Source: Saprospiraceae bacterium
Lineage (GTDB): Bacteria; Bacteroidota; Bacteroidia; Chitinophagales; Saprospiraceae
Direction of reading: 5' to 3'
Length of the DNA: 37,721 nucleotides
Assembly: GCA_027488855.1 (NCBI GenBank)
Contig: JAIYAV010000123.1
Coordinates: 1-37,721 of the forward strand
Made by a program: the position numbers and the translations under genes. The notes beneath the pieces are model-generated. The model searched no databases and had not been told where the DNA came from. It worked only from the letters and a program-made list of their open reading frames with translations. Position 1 is the stretch's first letter. Each line of letters starts with the position of its first letter. Shown here one piece after another: positions 18,000-26,038 of this stretch.

Positions 18000-20476
18000 G
18001 ACTTTTCCAATGCATTAATGAATGGAACAATAAAACGCTTGTAAAAATCAGCTGGTGTAATGACCTGATCAACCCGAGCATTGAAAAAATAGGGATTTCC
18101 GGCATAGTAGCCAATGTTGGCACAAGCTGCGAGTTCCTGACCAATGATGAGGGCAATGGTAAAATCCTTTGCTGGACTTTTGGGGCGGGAAAACTTTAAA
18201 AATCCTCGACTGTCGAGGATTATTCTGCTGCCATTGGGCCACTTGATTGCTCGGGTATAAAATTGATCATCCGGTGGGGTTATAGGCTGGAATCTTCGCA
18301 TGGTAAGCTCATCAATTGGTGTTTTGATCAACCACAATTGGCCATCACGCAGGATGATTCGATGCTGATCCAATTGAATGCCTCCTTCAGGAGTAAAGCC
18401 AATTGTTTTGATGTTTCGCAAGACGGAGTACCCACCATGCACCATTTTTTTTATAGGGTGCATATTTAGCGGAGTGTGTTCTTTAGGGATAACCCGTTTC
18501 TCAGGCAGGGTAGAAATGGTATGGGTCCTCAGATCAATTACATGGGAAATGTTTTTGTAGCTATAATAATAATTGGGGTTGGCTGCTTGATTCAAACCGA
18601 TAAAAAGTTTTCCTTCTTCATAAGCACAAGCCACCACCTGCCCATCCATTTCATGCAGGTTGACCACGTTTTGTTGAGGATGGTATCGGATCAGCTTGGC
18701 GTACAAGTCAATGACAGCAGACAGCTCATTGTTTTCAAACAGATAGGCTATGAATTTAAAGTCTTTTGTATAGACAATGATGCATTTGACTTCATGATTG
18801 ACCAGGTAAAATGAGTACCCGCCATCTTCAATTTTATCCAATACTTCAATGGCCCCCTTTCGCGCACTATGCCAAAACCAAACCCGCTTAGAAGGTAGTA
18901 CAGCAACCAATGCTGTGCCATCAAAGGCGACATCCTCACGCTTTAATTTGCCGGGATAGGAGGGGAGAAACAGCCCATAATGTTTGGCCGAGCGCTCGGA
19001 TTGGAGATCGAGGGAGCCAAGCAATGCCGCGAGCATCGCCGATTTTTTGGGCTCAAACAACAATGCTTCCAAGTCAAACACACTGGTATTCATTAAAGTC
19101 CGCTGCCCGTTCACCAGCTTATAAAACGACAAGGTGCCAGTCCGATTCAAAACCAGCAAATAATCCAAATGTTGCTGTTGCTCCGCAAAAATCAGGCTGA
19201 AGTTTTTATCTGCCATCACCTCTTCACTGGTGATGAAAAAAACTGCCCGTTGGGCCGATTGAGACTGTTGGCGGAAAAAGGCGCGCAAAGCCTCCCCGCT
19301 GTGCAAAACCGGGCTTTGCTGCTCCAAAAAATGGACAACTTCCTCCTTGGTGGTCAAGGCATTGGGGCCGATGATTTCCTTTCCCAATGCAAAAGCAGAA
19401 ATCCCGGCCTTTTGGTGATTGTTCAGCGCACAACCCAGGGCTGCCGATACCGCAAACACCCGTGGCATTCCCCACAAACGCAAACTTGTATCCACCAAAA
19501 TCACCCGTTCCTGTACTTGCGGATCGGGGGGCGTTTCGCGGCGCAGGTATAAGGCTTCGTTGTTCACCAGTCGGGCACTGAGGGTGTCGTCGTCGTTGGC
19601 CAGTTCACTCAGCAACAGGCGGTCAAAGTCGCCGCGATTGCTGATGTCGGATACGCCGCCGAGGGGTTGATCACTCGCACCCTGGGTATGGGGTGGAATG
19701 TTGAGGGCGGCGATGAGGCGCTTGGTGAGGCGGGCGAGGCCAGTAGTTTGGGGGTCTTGGGAAAGTTGGGTGAGGAGGTCGTCGTTGCTGGGGATGGGGT
19801 CGGGAATGGGGAGTGGGGCTGGTTCTGGGGTTTGTTCCAGACCAGTTCGGAGTAGTGATTCAAGATCAAACTCCTTGATTTTATAAAGGAGATTACTCGT
19901 CCTAGCTACCCGATTAAAAGGACATACGTTGCGGTAATCAATGATTCGACTGTCAAATATGCCAGTACCCAGGTTATTTAAAAATTGCTTAGCAGTATCA
20001 GGTTTTACAAAATCGTAGAATAACTTTCGAAAAAGTTCACGCAACAAATGTTGTCGTTTAACTCCAGTGCGCAATTCAGTAGGTAAAGCATGAATGATTT
20101 CTAGTGTTTCCAGTATGTCACTTAGGCTGCGTCTTGCAGAATACATAGTACTACGGAAACTATTAATCGAATGACGGGTATGGGGTTCATATTGCAAAGA
20201 GGCTTTAGCTGCCTCCACATCCTCCAAGTGTTGGATGTTTTTAGAATAGATATCACGATCCCAATTGTCTTTACAGGCGGCAATAACTAGAAGTATAACA
20301 TCTATTGGAGGCAAGCCAACAGGTTGCAGTGTCCAGAGCAATTCCATTAATTCTTTGCGGTAACAAATGGTCTCACCGGATCTCCATTCGATGAATTCCA
20401 TGTTGTCGGTCCATTTCCAAAAATTATTGGTTCCAGCACTAAAATATTCAATGACAGCTTGAAGTGACTTATCCAT
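17996..20476 (-). CDS. vWA-beta-propeller protein of MoxR ternary system
   Basis: This 826-residue protein has a helical N-terminus (1-215), a Pro-rich linker (about 216-232) and a conserved block GGVSDISNRGDFDRLLLSELA with NEALYLRRE (about 273-313). A von Willebrand A domain follows (about 324-470), starting at VILVDTSLRLWG. The C-terminal 340 residues look like a beta-propeller. In MoxR partnerships the vWA domain normally binds a metal at a MIDAS and couples to the ATPase. Here the MIDAS is degraded: DTSLR (329-333) instead of DxSxS, and ITSEE (415-419) where an aspartate is usual. It overlaps both neighbours by a few bases, so the operon is translationally coupled. It is probably the central adaptor of the system. 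Confidence 0.85.
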   Translation of the reverse strand: MDKSLQAVIEYFSAGTNNFWKWTDNMEFIEWRSGETICYRKELMELLWTLQPVGLPPIDVILLVIAACKDNWDRDIYSKNIQHLEDVEAAKASLQYEPHTRHSINSFRSTMYSARRSLSDILETLEIIHALPTELRTGVKRQHLLRELFRKLFYDFVKPDTAKQFLNNLGTGIFDSRIIDYRNVCPFNRVARTSNLLYKIKEFDLESLLRTGLEQTPEPAPLPIPDPIPSNDDLLTQLSQDPQTTGLARLTKRLIAALNIPPHTQGASDQPLGGVSDISNRGDFDRLLLSELANDDDTLSARLVNNEALYLRRETPPDPQVQERVILVDTSLRLWGMPRVFAVSAALGCALNNHQKAGISAFALGKEIIGPNALTTKEEVVHFLEQQSPVLHSGEALRAFFRQQSQSAQRAVFFITSEEVMADKNFSLIFAEQQQHLDYLLVLNRTGTLSFYKLVNGQRTLMNTSVFDLEALLFEPKKSAMLAALLGSLDLQSERSAKHYGLFLPSYPGKLKREDVAFDGTALVAVLPSKRVWFWHSARKGAIEVLDKIEDGGYSFYLVNHEVKCIIVYTKDFKFIAYLFENNELSAVIDLYAKLIRYHPQQNVVNLHEMDGQVVACAYEEGKLFIGLNQAANPNYYYSYKNISHVIDLRTHTISTLPEKRVIPKEHTPLNMHPIKKMVHGGYSVLRNIKTIGFTPEGGIQLDQHRIILRDGQLWLIKTPIDELTMRRFQPITPPDDQFYTRAIKWPNGSRIILDSRGFLKFSRPKSPAKDFTIALIIGQELAACANIGYYAGNPYFFNARVDQVITPADFYKRFIVPFINALEKS

Positions 20477-21182
20477 GATTCCTTTTACTCAGCCTTATCC
20501 CCGCCCGACTCGCCGGAACAAAGCACCGTTTTTCAATTTTTTGCCAATTCCCATCTTTTTCAAACAGCAAAAAATACGCCCCATTATTGTTCTCTCGTTG
20601 GTTAAACAACTGCGCCATCAAAGGCCATTCCAAATCATAAGCAGCCGGCAGCAAGATGGAGTCCCGCAACCAATATTCCACTCCAGGCAATGGGGGCAAA
20701 GGTTCACCCATCACCAGTACATCTCCAGCCGACGACAAGGCAAAACGTAAGGCGGACAAACGAATTTCTGGCGCAGTTTCTGCATACAGTTGCCAATCTG
20801 CTAGTTTGACTTTCAAAGCTACCCCAGGATGGTATTCCGAGGAGGGCAACAACTGCAAAGTATGCTGCTGCGTCAATTGAGCAGGCAGGGCGGCACCAGG
20901 CAATTCAACCGGGATGAACTGCTTCATTGGCAACCAATCCAACGTAGGTAGTTTGGCGACTGGCGTACTTCCACCCAAAGGAAACAACAAACCCTGAGCA
21001 TCTTGCCGATAAGTGTGCATGGCAGGCAAAGCCCGCAGCGCCTGATCCAAGTCCGCATGCAGCATCGGGCAACGCAACCACACCTCGGTTTCTGTTTCGG
21101 CAGCGTATAACCCCAACCAGCAGCGCACTGCGGCCAAGTGAGGAAGATCAGATTTTTTGAATACCAATACCCAGTTTTCCAT
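20469..21182 (-). CDS. Small bpX-domain protein of MoxR-vWA system
   Basis: This 237-residue protein has no catalytic motif that I recognise. It is rich in Leu, Pro and Trp with alternating beta/helical segments and ends in a basic tail (RAGIRLSKRNHG). It lies between the MoxR ATPase gene (four-base gap) and the vWA gene (eight-base overlap), which places it firmly in the system. By position and size I take it for one of the bpX accessory domains, perhaps bpX5. The number is a recollection and the assignment is mainly contextual. No signal peptide is present, so it is presumably cytosolic with its partners. Confidence 0.65.
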   Translation of the reverse strand: MENWVLVFKKSDLPHLAAVRCWLGLYAAETETEVWLRCPMLHADLDQALRALPAMHTYRQDAQGLLFPLGGSTPVAKLPTLDWLPMKQFIPVELPGAALPAQLTQQHTLQLLPSSEYHPGVALKVKLADWQLYAETAPEIRLSALRFALSSAGDVLVMGEPLPPLPGVEYWLRDSILLPAAYDLEWPLMAQLFNQRENNNGAYFLLFEKDGNWQKIEKRCFVPASRAGIRLSKRNHG

Positions 21183-21186
21183 CCCA

Positions 21187-22317
21187 TTACATCATTTTGG
21201 TCCACAATTGATCCACGGCAGTTTGTACAAACTCCCGTTGGGTGCTTTCGACAATCCAGGCACAACGCCCGCTCAGGTAGCGCAACTTGTCTTTGAGTAC
21301 CGCTTTTTCGGCGGCATTCAGCGTTGCATTGTCCCATTGCTGGGCGATGTTTTCCACTTCGCGGTACAAATCATCCGCATTGGGTACGGAGCTGTTGCGG
21401 GCACGGGGATGTTGGACTGCTGAACTTTCTTCTTTGGCAAAGACCGAATTGACAATCTCAGCAATCACCTCCCGTTGCTCCTCTGTATCCCAAATGTAAC
21501 GCGCCACCCAGAGGTCGGATACCAGCGCATGATCGCGCTCACAAAGCAAGGCACTGGCAGCCACCAGGCGCTGGATTTTCACCGCCCGACGGTCAGATAC
21601 TTGAACCCCGGCGTTGCGCAATTTATGGATCAGTTCCAGGTACTCCCTGCGGATGCCATTCAGTTCGATGTTGGATAGTTGTACTTGTAAGGACTTGATG
21701 GTGGCTGCCGCAATTTCTGGGGGAGTGCTGTTGCCCTGGCTTTCGAGCGCCCAACCTGCATCCAGCACGGCACTCAACTGATCGGGTGCCACATTGTCGC
21801 AACGCACCCGGATGAGGAAGCGGTCGAAAAGGGCGTTCAGCGCCTCGTCTTCAGGCAGGTGGTTGCTGGCACCGACGATCATCAGCGCGGGCAATTTGCG
21901 GGTTTCGCGGCCCCGGCGGAAGATGCGTTCGTTGAGCACCATGAGTAGACTGTTCAGGATGGCGCTATTGGCGTTGAGCAATTCGTCGAGGAAGATGAGG
22001 TCGGCCTCGGGCAACATGCCTTCGGTATTGGTGATCAGCTCCCCTTCGCGCAACTTGCGGATGTCGAAAGGGCCAAACAACTCGTTGGGCTCGGTGAAGC
22101 GGGTGAGCAGGTATTCAAAGGTTTGGCCGTGCAGGAGGGTGGCGAGTTCACGCACCATGGCACTTTTGGCGGTACCGGGAGGGCCGAGTAGGAACACGTT
22201 TTCGCGGGCGACCAAGCCAATGCCGAATAGGTCGATGATTTCGTCTTTGCCGACAAAACGTTGTTTGAGGTAGTTGAGGGTTGTTTTGAGTTGGGTGGCG
22301 GCTTGGAAATTGGGCAT
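21187..22317 (-). CDS. MoxR/RavA-type AAA+ ATPase
   Basis: This 376-residue AAA+ protein shows Walker A GPPGTAKS (45-52), Walker B LIFLDE (107-112), sensor 1 in IVGASNHLPEDE and an arginine-finger region DRFLIRV. RFTEPNELFGPFDIRKL and ILNSLLMVLNERIFRRG closely parallel E. coli RavA, so it belongs to the RavA branch of the MoxR family. These ATPases form hexamers that act with vWA partners as chaperone or metal-insertion machines. Here the vWA partner is two genes downstream. It is the likely motor of the ternary system. All catalytic residues appear intact. ATG 22317 gives the usual short N-terminus. A palindromic element separates it from the upstream 205-aa gene. Confidence 0.93.
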   Translation of the reverse strand: MPNFQAATQLKTTLNYLKQRFVGKDEIIDLFGIGLVARENVFLLGPPGTAKSAMVRELATLLHGQTFEYLLTRFTEPNELFGPFDIRKLREGELITNTEGMLPEADLIFLDELLNANSAILNSLLMVLNERIFRRGRETRKLPALMIVGASNHLPEDEALNALFDRFLIRVRCDNVAPDQLSAVLDAGWALESQGNSTPPEIAAATIKSLQVQLSNIELNGIRREYLELIHKLRNAGVQVSDRRAVKIQRLVAASALLCERDHALVSDLWVARYIWDTEEQREVIAEIVNSVFAKEESSAVQHPRARNSSVPNADDLYREVENIAQQWDNATLNAAEKAVLKDKLRYLSGRCAWIVESTQREFVQTAVDQLWTKMM

Positions 22318-22357
22318 GAGTTGAAGAGTAAGTTGGAGTTTTTGAAGGTTTTTTGTG

Positions 22358-22427
22358 CAGCTTCGCTGTTGTTTTTTTCACCACCTAAGGCACCTAAGGG
22401 CACCTTAGAGGGGCACCTAAGGGTGGT
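22358..22427. repeat. CCTTAGG-type hairpin element inside the MoxR operon
   Basis: CAGC-TTC-GCTG (22358-22368) is followed by a block of CACCTAAGG-like units containing the hairpin CTAAGG-GCA-CCTTAG (22394-22408), with outer ACCACC/GGTGGT ends. It is a degenerate relative of the elements at 10813 and 13945, and it sits between the 205-aa gene and the MoxR gene. Confidence 0.6.
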
Positions 22428-22439
22428 AGGCGTGAGGGA

Positions 22440-23057
22440 TTAGGCGTCCCAGTTGGGCCAGAGAGTATGGGCGTGGTCGCCGAGGGCGGCGGCGATCCAG
22501 GGGCGGATATGCGGTTGCTGGGCTTTGGTTTTGAGGCGTTTGGCGATGATGCGGTCGGTGTAGGCGATGGTTAGGGTGGGGTGGGATAGGAGCATGGCTT
22601 CAGCGGTTGGGTCGGCTTCGGCAATGCCCAAACCGGAAAATGGCCAGGTGCTCGCTGTTTTTTTTAGTTCCAATAACAAGGGGTCGGAAGGGGAAAGGCC
22701 TTTGGCAAAACTAAATAGGGTAGGCAAGTGTCGTAAACTGAGGTCGGCAGCGTAAACGGCTTCGGCATTGATTGGTGCAGACCAGGGCAACAGGTGCTCT
22801 TGTAGATTTTTTTCGTCCAAATGGCGCAGCAAGATGAACTGAATCGCACGGTACAAATATTGGGCAGCCCAGAGGGCGGGCTCGGCAGCAAAAGTGGGGG
22901 AAGTGCCGGGGAAGTGAATTTTATCTTCTTCATAGCCTTTTTGAAGGATCAATTGCGCCTCGTTTAGCTCCTCCTCGGAGAAAGCTTTGAGCTCGTGCGC
23001 TACTTGAACCTGGCCGTTTTTCCACAAATCACTGAGGAATTGATTTAGTGTGCTCAT
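22440..23057 (-). CDS. bpX-family leader gene of MoxR-vWA system, function unknown
   Basis: This 205-residue soluble, mostly helical protein (FLSDLWKNGQVQVAHELKAFSEEEL; FAAEPALWAAQYLYRAIQFILLRHL) has no active-site motif. It is the first gene of the minus-strand operon, about 122 bases before the MoxR gene, with a repeat element in between. Size and place match an accessory bpX domain of MoxR-vWA-propeller systems, possibly bpX4; I cannot confirm the number. A good promoter lies immediately upstream (23077-23109). The short leader this implies suggests leader-poor translation. Confidence 0.6.
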   Translation of the reverse strand: MSTLNQFLSDLWKNGQVQVAHELKAFSEEELNEAQLILQKGYEEDKIHFPGTSPTFAAEPALWAAQYLYRAIQFILLRHLDEKNLQEHLLPWSAPINAEAVYAADLSLRHLPTLFSFAKGLSPSDPLLLELKKTASTWPFSGLGIAEADPTAEAMLLSHPTLTIAYTDRIIAKRLKTKAQQPHIRPWIAAALGDHAHTLWPNWDA

Positions 23058-23076
23058 GGGTTAGTACTTTGTCAAC

Positions 23077-23109
23077 CAAAGATAAGTTTTGTGGGGCGAT
23101 TTAGGACAA
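23077..23109 (-). promoter_or_regulatory. Promoter of the MoxR-vWA-propeller operon
   Basis: On the minus strand, TTG (23109-23107) plus 22 bases plus TATCTTTG (23084-23077) matches the Bacteroidota consensus. The leader to the ATG at 23057 would be only about 10-15 bases. Confidence 0.5.
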
Positions 23110-23243
23110 TACAAACGCGACAATCTTTAAGTTCCCTGTTCTACAGCCCAAAAGTCTTTTTTAATTTTTTTTAGAAATATTTACCTTGTAGCCCATTCAA
23201 AAGCGCAATTAGGCGCTTACTTTCCGAAAAAATCAATCAACTC

Positions 23244-24851
23244 ATGCCTACACTACGCATCAGCAATTATGGCTCAGCACTCTTGTTGCTGGCTGTTTTG
23301 ACCACTTTTATGGCTTGCGCGCCCAAGAAGTCCCCACCGGTACCGATGGATTTGGCGCAGGAAAGCATCATTCCGATCCCCATGTCTGTAAAGGCAACGA
23401 ATAGTTCCTTTGAGTTGACAAGCGCTACCGACATCTACGTGCAAGGCGACTCCAAAGAATTGCTCAAAATAGGGCAATACCTGGCGGATAAACTCAATCC
23501 TTCCACGGGTTTAGGGATTGCAGTGAAATCAAGCAGTCAAGCGCCCGGAGCTGGCAACATTTATTTGTCGCTCAATAAAGATGACTTATTGGGAAACGAA
23601 GGTTATTCGCTTGAGATTACATCAGAGGGCGTACACCTGAAAGCCAAATCTCCAGCTGGTTTGTTCATGGGCGTTCAAACCATCCGCCAATTGTTGCCCG
23701 CCGAGGTTGAATCGTCCAGCAAACAGGAAGGCCCTTGGCGGATGGCCACAGGTACGATCAATGACATTCCAACCTATGCTGTGCGGGGTGCCATGTTTGA
23801 CGTGGCCCGGCACTTCTTCAGTGTGGAGGACACCAAACGTTTCATCGACCTGATCGCGGCTTACAAAATGAACACGATGCACCTGCATTTGTCCGACGAC
23901 CAGGGCTGGCGCATCGAGATCAAATCCTGGCCCAAACTGGCCGAGCACGGCGGCAAAACCCAGGTGGGTGGCGGCAAAGGTGGCTACTACACCCAGGAGC
24001 AATACAAGGACATCGTGCAATACGCTCTGGATCGCTACATCACCATCATTCCAGAAATCGACATGCCCGGCCATACCAATGCTGCCCTGGCTGCTTATCC
24101 CGAACTGAATTGTGATGGCAAGGCCCGGGAATTGTACACGGGTACCGAAGTGGGTTTCAGTACCCTGTGCACAAAAAGTGAAATTACTTACAAGTTCATC
24201 GATGATGTAGTACGGGAATTGGCCGCGATGACGCCTGGTCCCTTCATCCACATCGGCGGCGATGAATCCCATGTGACCAAAAAAGAGGATTACATTCCTT
24301 TTGTGAACCGGGTACAGGCGATCGTACTTTCCCACGGCAAACAAGCAATTGGTTGGGACGAAATTGCACTGGGCACTTTGAAAAAAGGTGCTTTTGTGCA
24401 GCACTGGGCCGATGTGGACAATGCGGTAAACGCGGTCAAGCAAGGTTCCAAAGTCCTGATGTCGCCCGCGCGTAAGTCTTACATGGACATGCAATACGAC
24501 TCTACCACCCAATGGGGCCTGCACTGGGCCGCCTACATTGAAGTGGACAGCGCTTACATTTGGGATCCGGGAACCCTGGTACCTGGTGTAGCGCAAAAAG
24601 ATGTACTGGGGATCGAAGCACCACTCTGGTCTGAAACCGTAGATCAAATCGACGAGGTGGAATACATGGTTTTCCCACGTTTGCCTGGTTATGCGGAGAT
24701 TGGCTGGTCGGCGGCAAGTGCGCGGAATTGGGATGGATACAAGAAGCGTTTAGGAGCGCATGGGCCAAGGTTTACGGCGATGGGGGTGGATTATTACCCG
24801 TCGAAGTTGGTGGATTGGAAAGAGGCGAAGGGGAAGAAGTTGAAGAATTAG
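23244..24851 (+). CDS. Beta-N-acetylhexosaminidase, GH20 lipoprotein
   Basis: This 535-residue protein removes terminal N-acetylglucosamine or N-acetylgalactosamine from glycans by substrate-assisted catalysis. The N-terminus is a lipoprotein signal ending at FMAC (C25), so it is anchored in the envelope. A GH20b-like N-terminal domain (about 45-165) precedes the catalytic barrel. RHFFSVEDTKRFIDLIAAYKM and MHLHLSDDQGWRIEI are typical, and HIGGDE (336-341) contains the catalytic Asp-Glu pair (D340, E341). IIPEIDMPGHTNAAL is also present. It is complete and of normal length. It is divergent from the MoxR operon and convergent with the glycosyltransferase gene. It probably serves scavenging of chitin or glycoprotein glycans. 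Confidence 0.96.
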   Translation: MPTLRISNYGSALLLLAVLTTFMACAPKKSPPVPMDLAQESIIPIPMSVKATNSSFELTSATDIYVQGDSKELLKIGQYLADKLNPSTGLGIAVKSSSQAPGAGNIYLSLNKDDLLGNEGYSLEITSEGVHLKAKSPAGLFMGVQTIRQLLPAEVESSSKQEGPWRMATGTINDIPTYAVRGAMFDVARHFFSVEDTKRFIDLIAAYKMNTMHLHLSDDQGWRIEIKSWPKLAEHGGKTQVGGGKGGYYTQEQYKDIVQYALDRYITIIPEIDMPGHTNAALAAYPELNCDGKARELYTGTEVGFSTLCTKSEITYKFIDDVVRELAAMTPGPFIHIGGDESHVTKKEDYIPFVNRVQAIVLSHGKQAIGWDEIALGTLKKGAFVQHWADVDNAVNAVKQGSKVLMSPARKSYMDMQYDSTTQWGLHWAAYIEVDSAYIWDPGTLVPGVAQKDVLGIEAPLWSETVDQIDEVEYMVFPRLPGYAEIGWSAASARNWDGYKKRLGAHGPRFTAMGVDYYPSKLVDWKEAKGKKLKN

Positions 24852-24875
24852 AGGGGCTTCTAAAGCGACATGAAT

Positions 24876-24922
24876 AGCTGCGCGGATGAACTGTGATTTA
24901 ATCACTGTTCATCCGCGCAGCT
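24876..24922. terminator. Long hairpin between convergent genes
   Basis: Arms of 22 bases (24876-24897 and 24901-24922) with a single T-T mismatch and the loop TTA. The stem (AGCTGCGCGGATGAAC...) is GC-rich. It lies between the GH20 stop and the glycosyltransferase stop. There is no long T tract, so termination is inferred from position. Confidence 0.55.
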
Positions 24923-24925
24923 TAT

Positions 24926-26038
24926 CTAGCGCTCATACATCGACTTTAAGGCTCTTTTTTCCAGCTCCCAGCACCATTGCATCGCCGCTATTTTGCAATT
25001 TCCCTGCAAGGCCAAATACAAGTCATTATCCCCCAAAAGATGCTCAACCGCCTGCACCAATACCTCCACCTCCAAACAATTGAGTAAATAAAAAACCCGG
25101 TGCTCCTCTTGCAGTGCCAAATACTCAGGGAAATTCATCTGAATCGAAGGTACTCCTGCCTGCACATAATCAAATGCCTTATTCGCCACTGAATAATAGT
25201 AACTCAGACCACGGTTTTCTAGCAAATTTAAGCCAATACTGGCTTGTAAGGTGACCGAACGTAGTTCCTTGGGCGTCAAATAACCCAAAAAACACACTTT
25301 GTTTTCCACTTGCAAATCCTTCGCCAACTGCCGCAATTCCTGCGATAAATCCCCTTCACCTGCAAGCCAAAGTACTACGCCTTCAATTTTTTGCATCGCC
25401 GCAATGGCTGTTTCCAGGCCCCGGCCAGCGTTAAGTACACCTTGATAGAGGACAATGGGTGAAGTTGAGGAGTTAAGGGGTTGAGGAGTTGAGGGGGCTG
25501 TGTTTGAAATGTTTGCCTGTTGCAAAGGCATATTCCGCACAACCTGGAAAGGAATACCATAGCGTTTTTGGAAAATCTGCGCTAAGGCCGGGCCAATGGT
25601 ATAGGCTCCATCCACACGGGGAATACAAATCCGGGCGATCAGCTCCCAAACCCACTTGGTCAAAGGCCGATCCACGACCTCCGGCACCTCGCTGAAGTAC
25701 TCATGCGCATCGTAGTAGCACTTTTTCCCTTTTAAACGGGCAACTCCCAGGCAAGGCATGATGGTGTCCAGGTCAATGCCTGTGTAGATGTCAAAGCTTT
25801 TTTGGAACAAAAGCCACCAAAACAACCTGAAATTGTACTCTAGGTAAAACAGTTTTCCTTGGTCAAACCAACACACTAGTCGGATTTGCCGATAGTCCGC
25901 GGCGGGTAGGAGGGGGGATGTTTTGCGTAATCGCCCCACCAGGGTCACCTCATGCCCTTCGGCACTCAAGGTGCTACAAATGCGCTGCATCCGTTGATCG
26001 TAGCACAAGTCATTGGTAACCGTGAAAACCAGTTTCAT
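24926..26038 (-). CDS. Glycosyltransferase (GT-B fold, family 4-like)
   Basis: This 370-residue GT-B glycosyltransferase has N-terminal Rossmann segment MKLVFTVTNDLCYDQRMQRICSTLSAEGHEV and C-terminal donor domain IVLYQGVLNAGRGLETAIAAMQ, VLWLAGEGDLSQEL and VCFLGYLTPKEL, with an acceptor-side YDAHEYFSEVPE. Substrates cannot be read from the sequence. A TAPSTPQPLNSSTSP segment just before the C-terminal domain is encoded by a copy of the intergenic GTTGAGGAG repeat (25462-25496), inserted in frame at the interdomain linker. The start overlaps the end of recQ by four bases (ATGA), so the two are co-translated, although their functions are probably unrelated. Confidence 0.88.
   Translation of the reverse strand: MKLVFTVTNDLCYDQRMQRICSTLSAEGHEVTLVGRLRKTSPLLPAADYRQIRLVCWFDQGKLFYLEYNFRLFWWLLFQKSFDIYTGIDLDTIMPCLGVARLKGKKCYYDAHEYFSEVPEVVDRPLTKWVWELIARICIPRVDGAYTIGPALAQIFQKRYGIPFQVVRNMPLQQANISNTAPSTPQPLNSSTSPIVLYQGVLNAGRGLETAIAAMQKIEGVVLWLAGEGDLSQELRQLAKDLQVENKVCFLGYLTPKELRSVTLQASIGLNLLENRGLSYYYSVANKAFDYVQAGVPSIQMNFPEYLALQEEHRVFYLLNCLEVEVLVQAVEHLLGDNDLYLALQGNCKIAAMQWCWELEKRALKSMYER
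25462..25496. repeat. Solo GTTGAGGAG-type repeat arm inside a coding gene
   Basis: About 35 bases of AAGTTGAGGAGTT-like units, the same sequence and strand orientation as the left arms at 13271 and 27959. It lies in frame within the glycosyltransferase gene. No complementary arm is nearby. Confidence 0.75.

Noticed and set aside
23622-24647. 341-codon antisense frame in the GH20 gene
   Set aside because: Long only because of codon bias in the real gene, which has all catalytic motifs.
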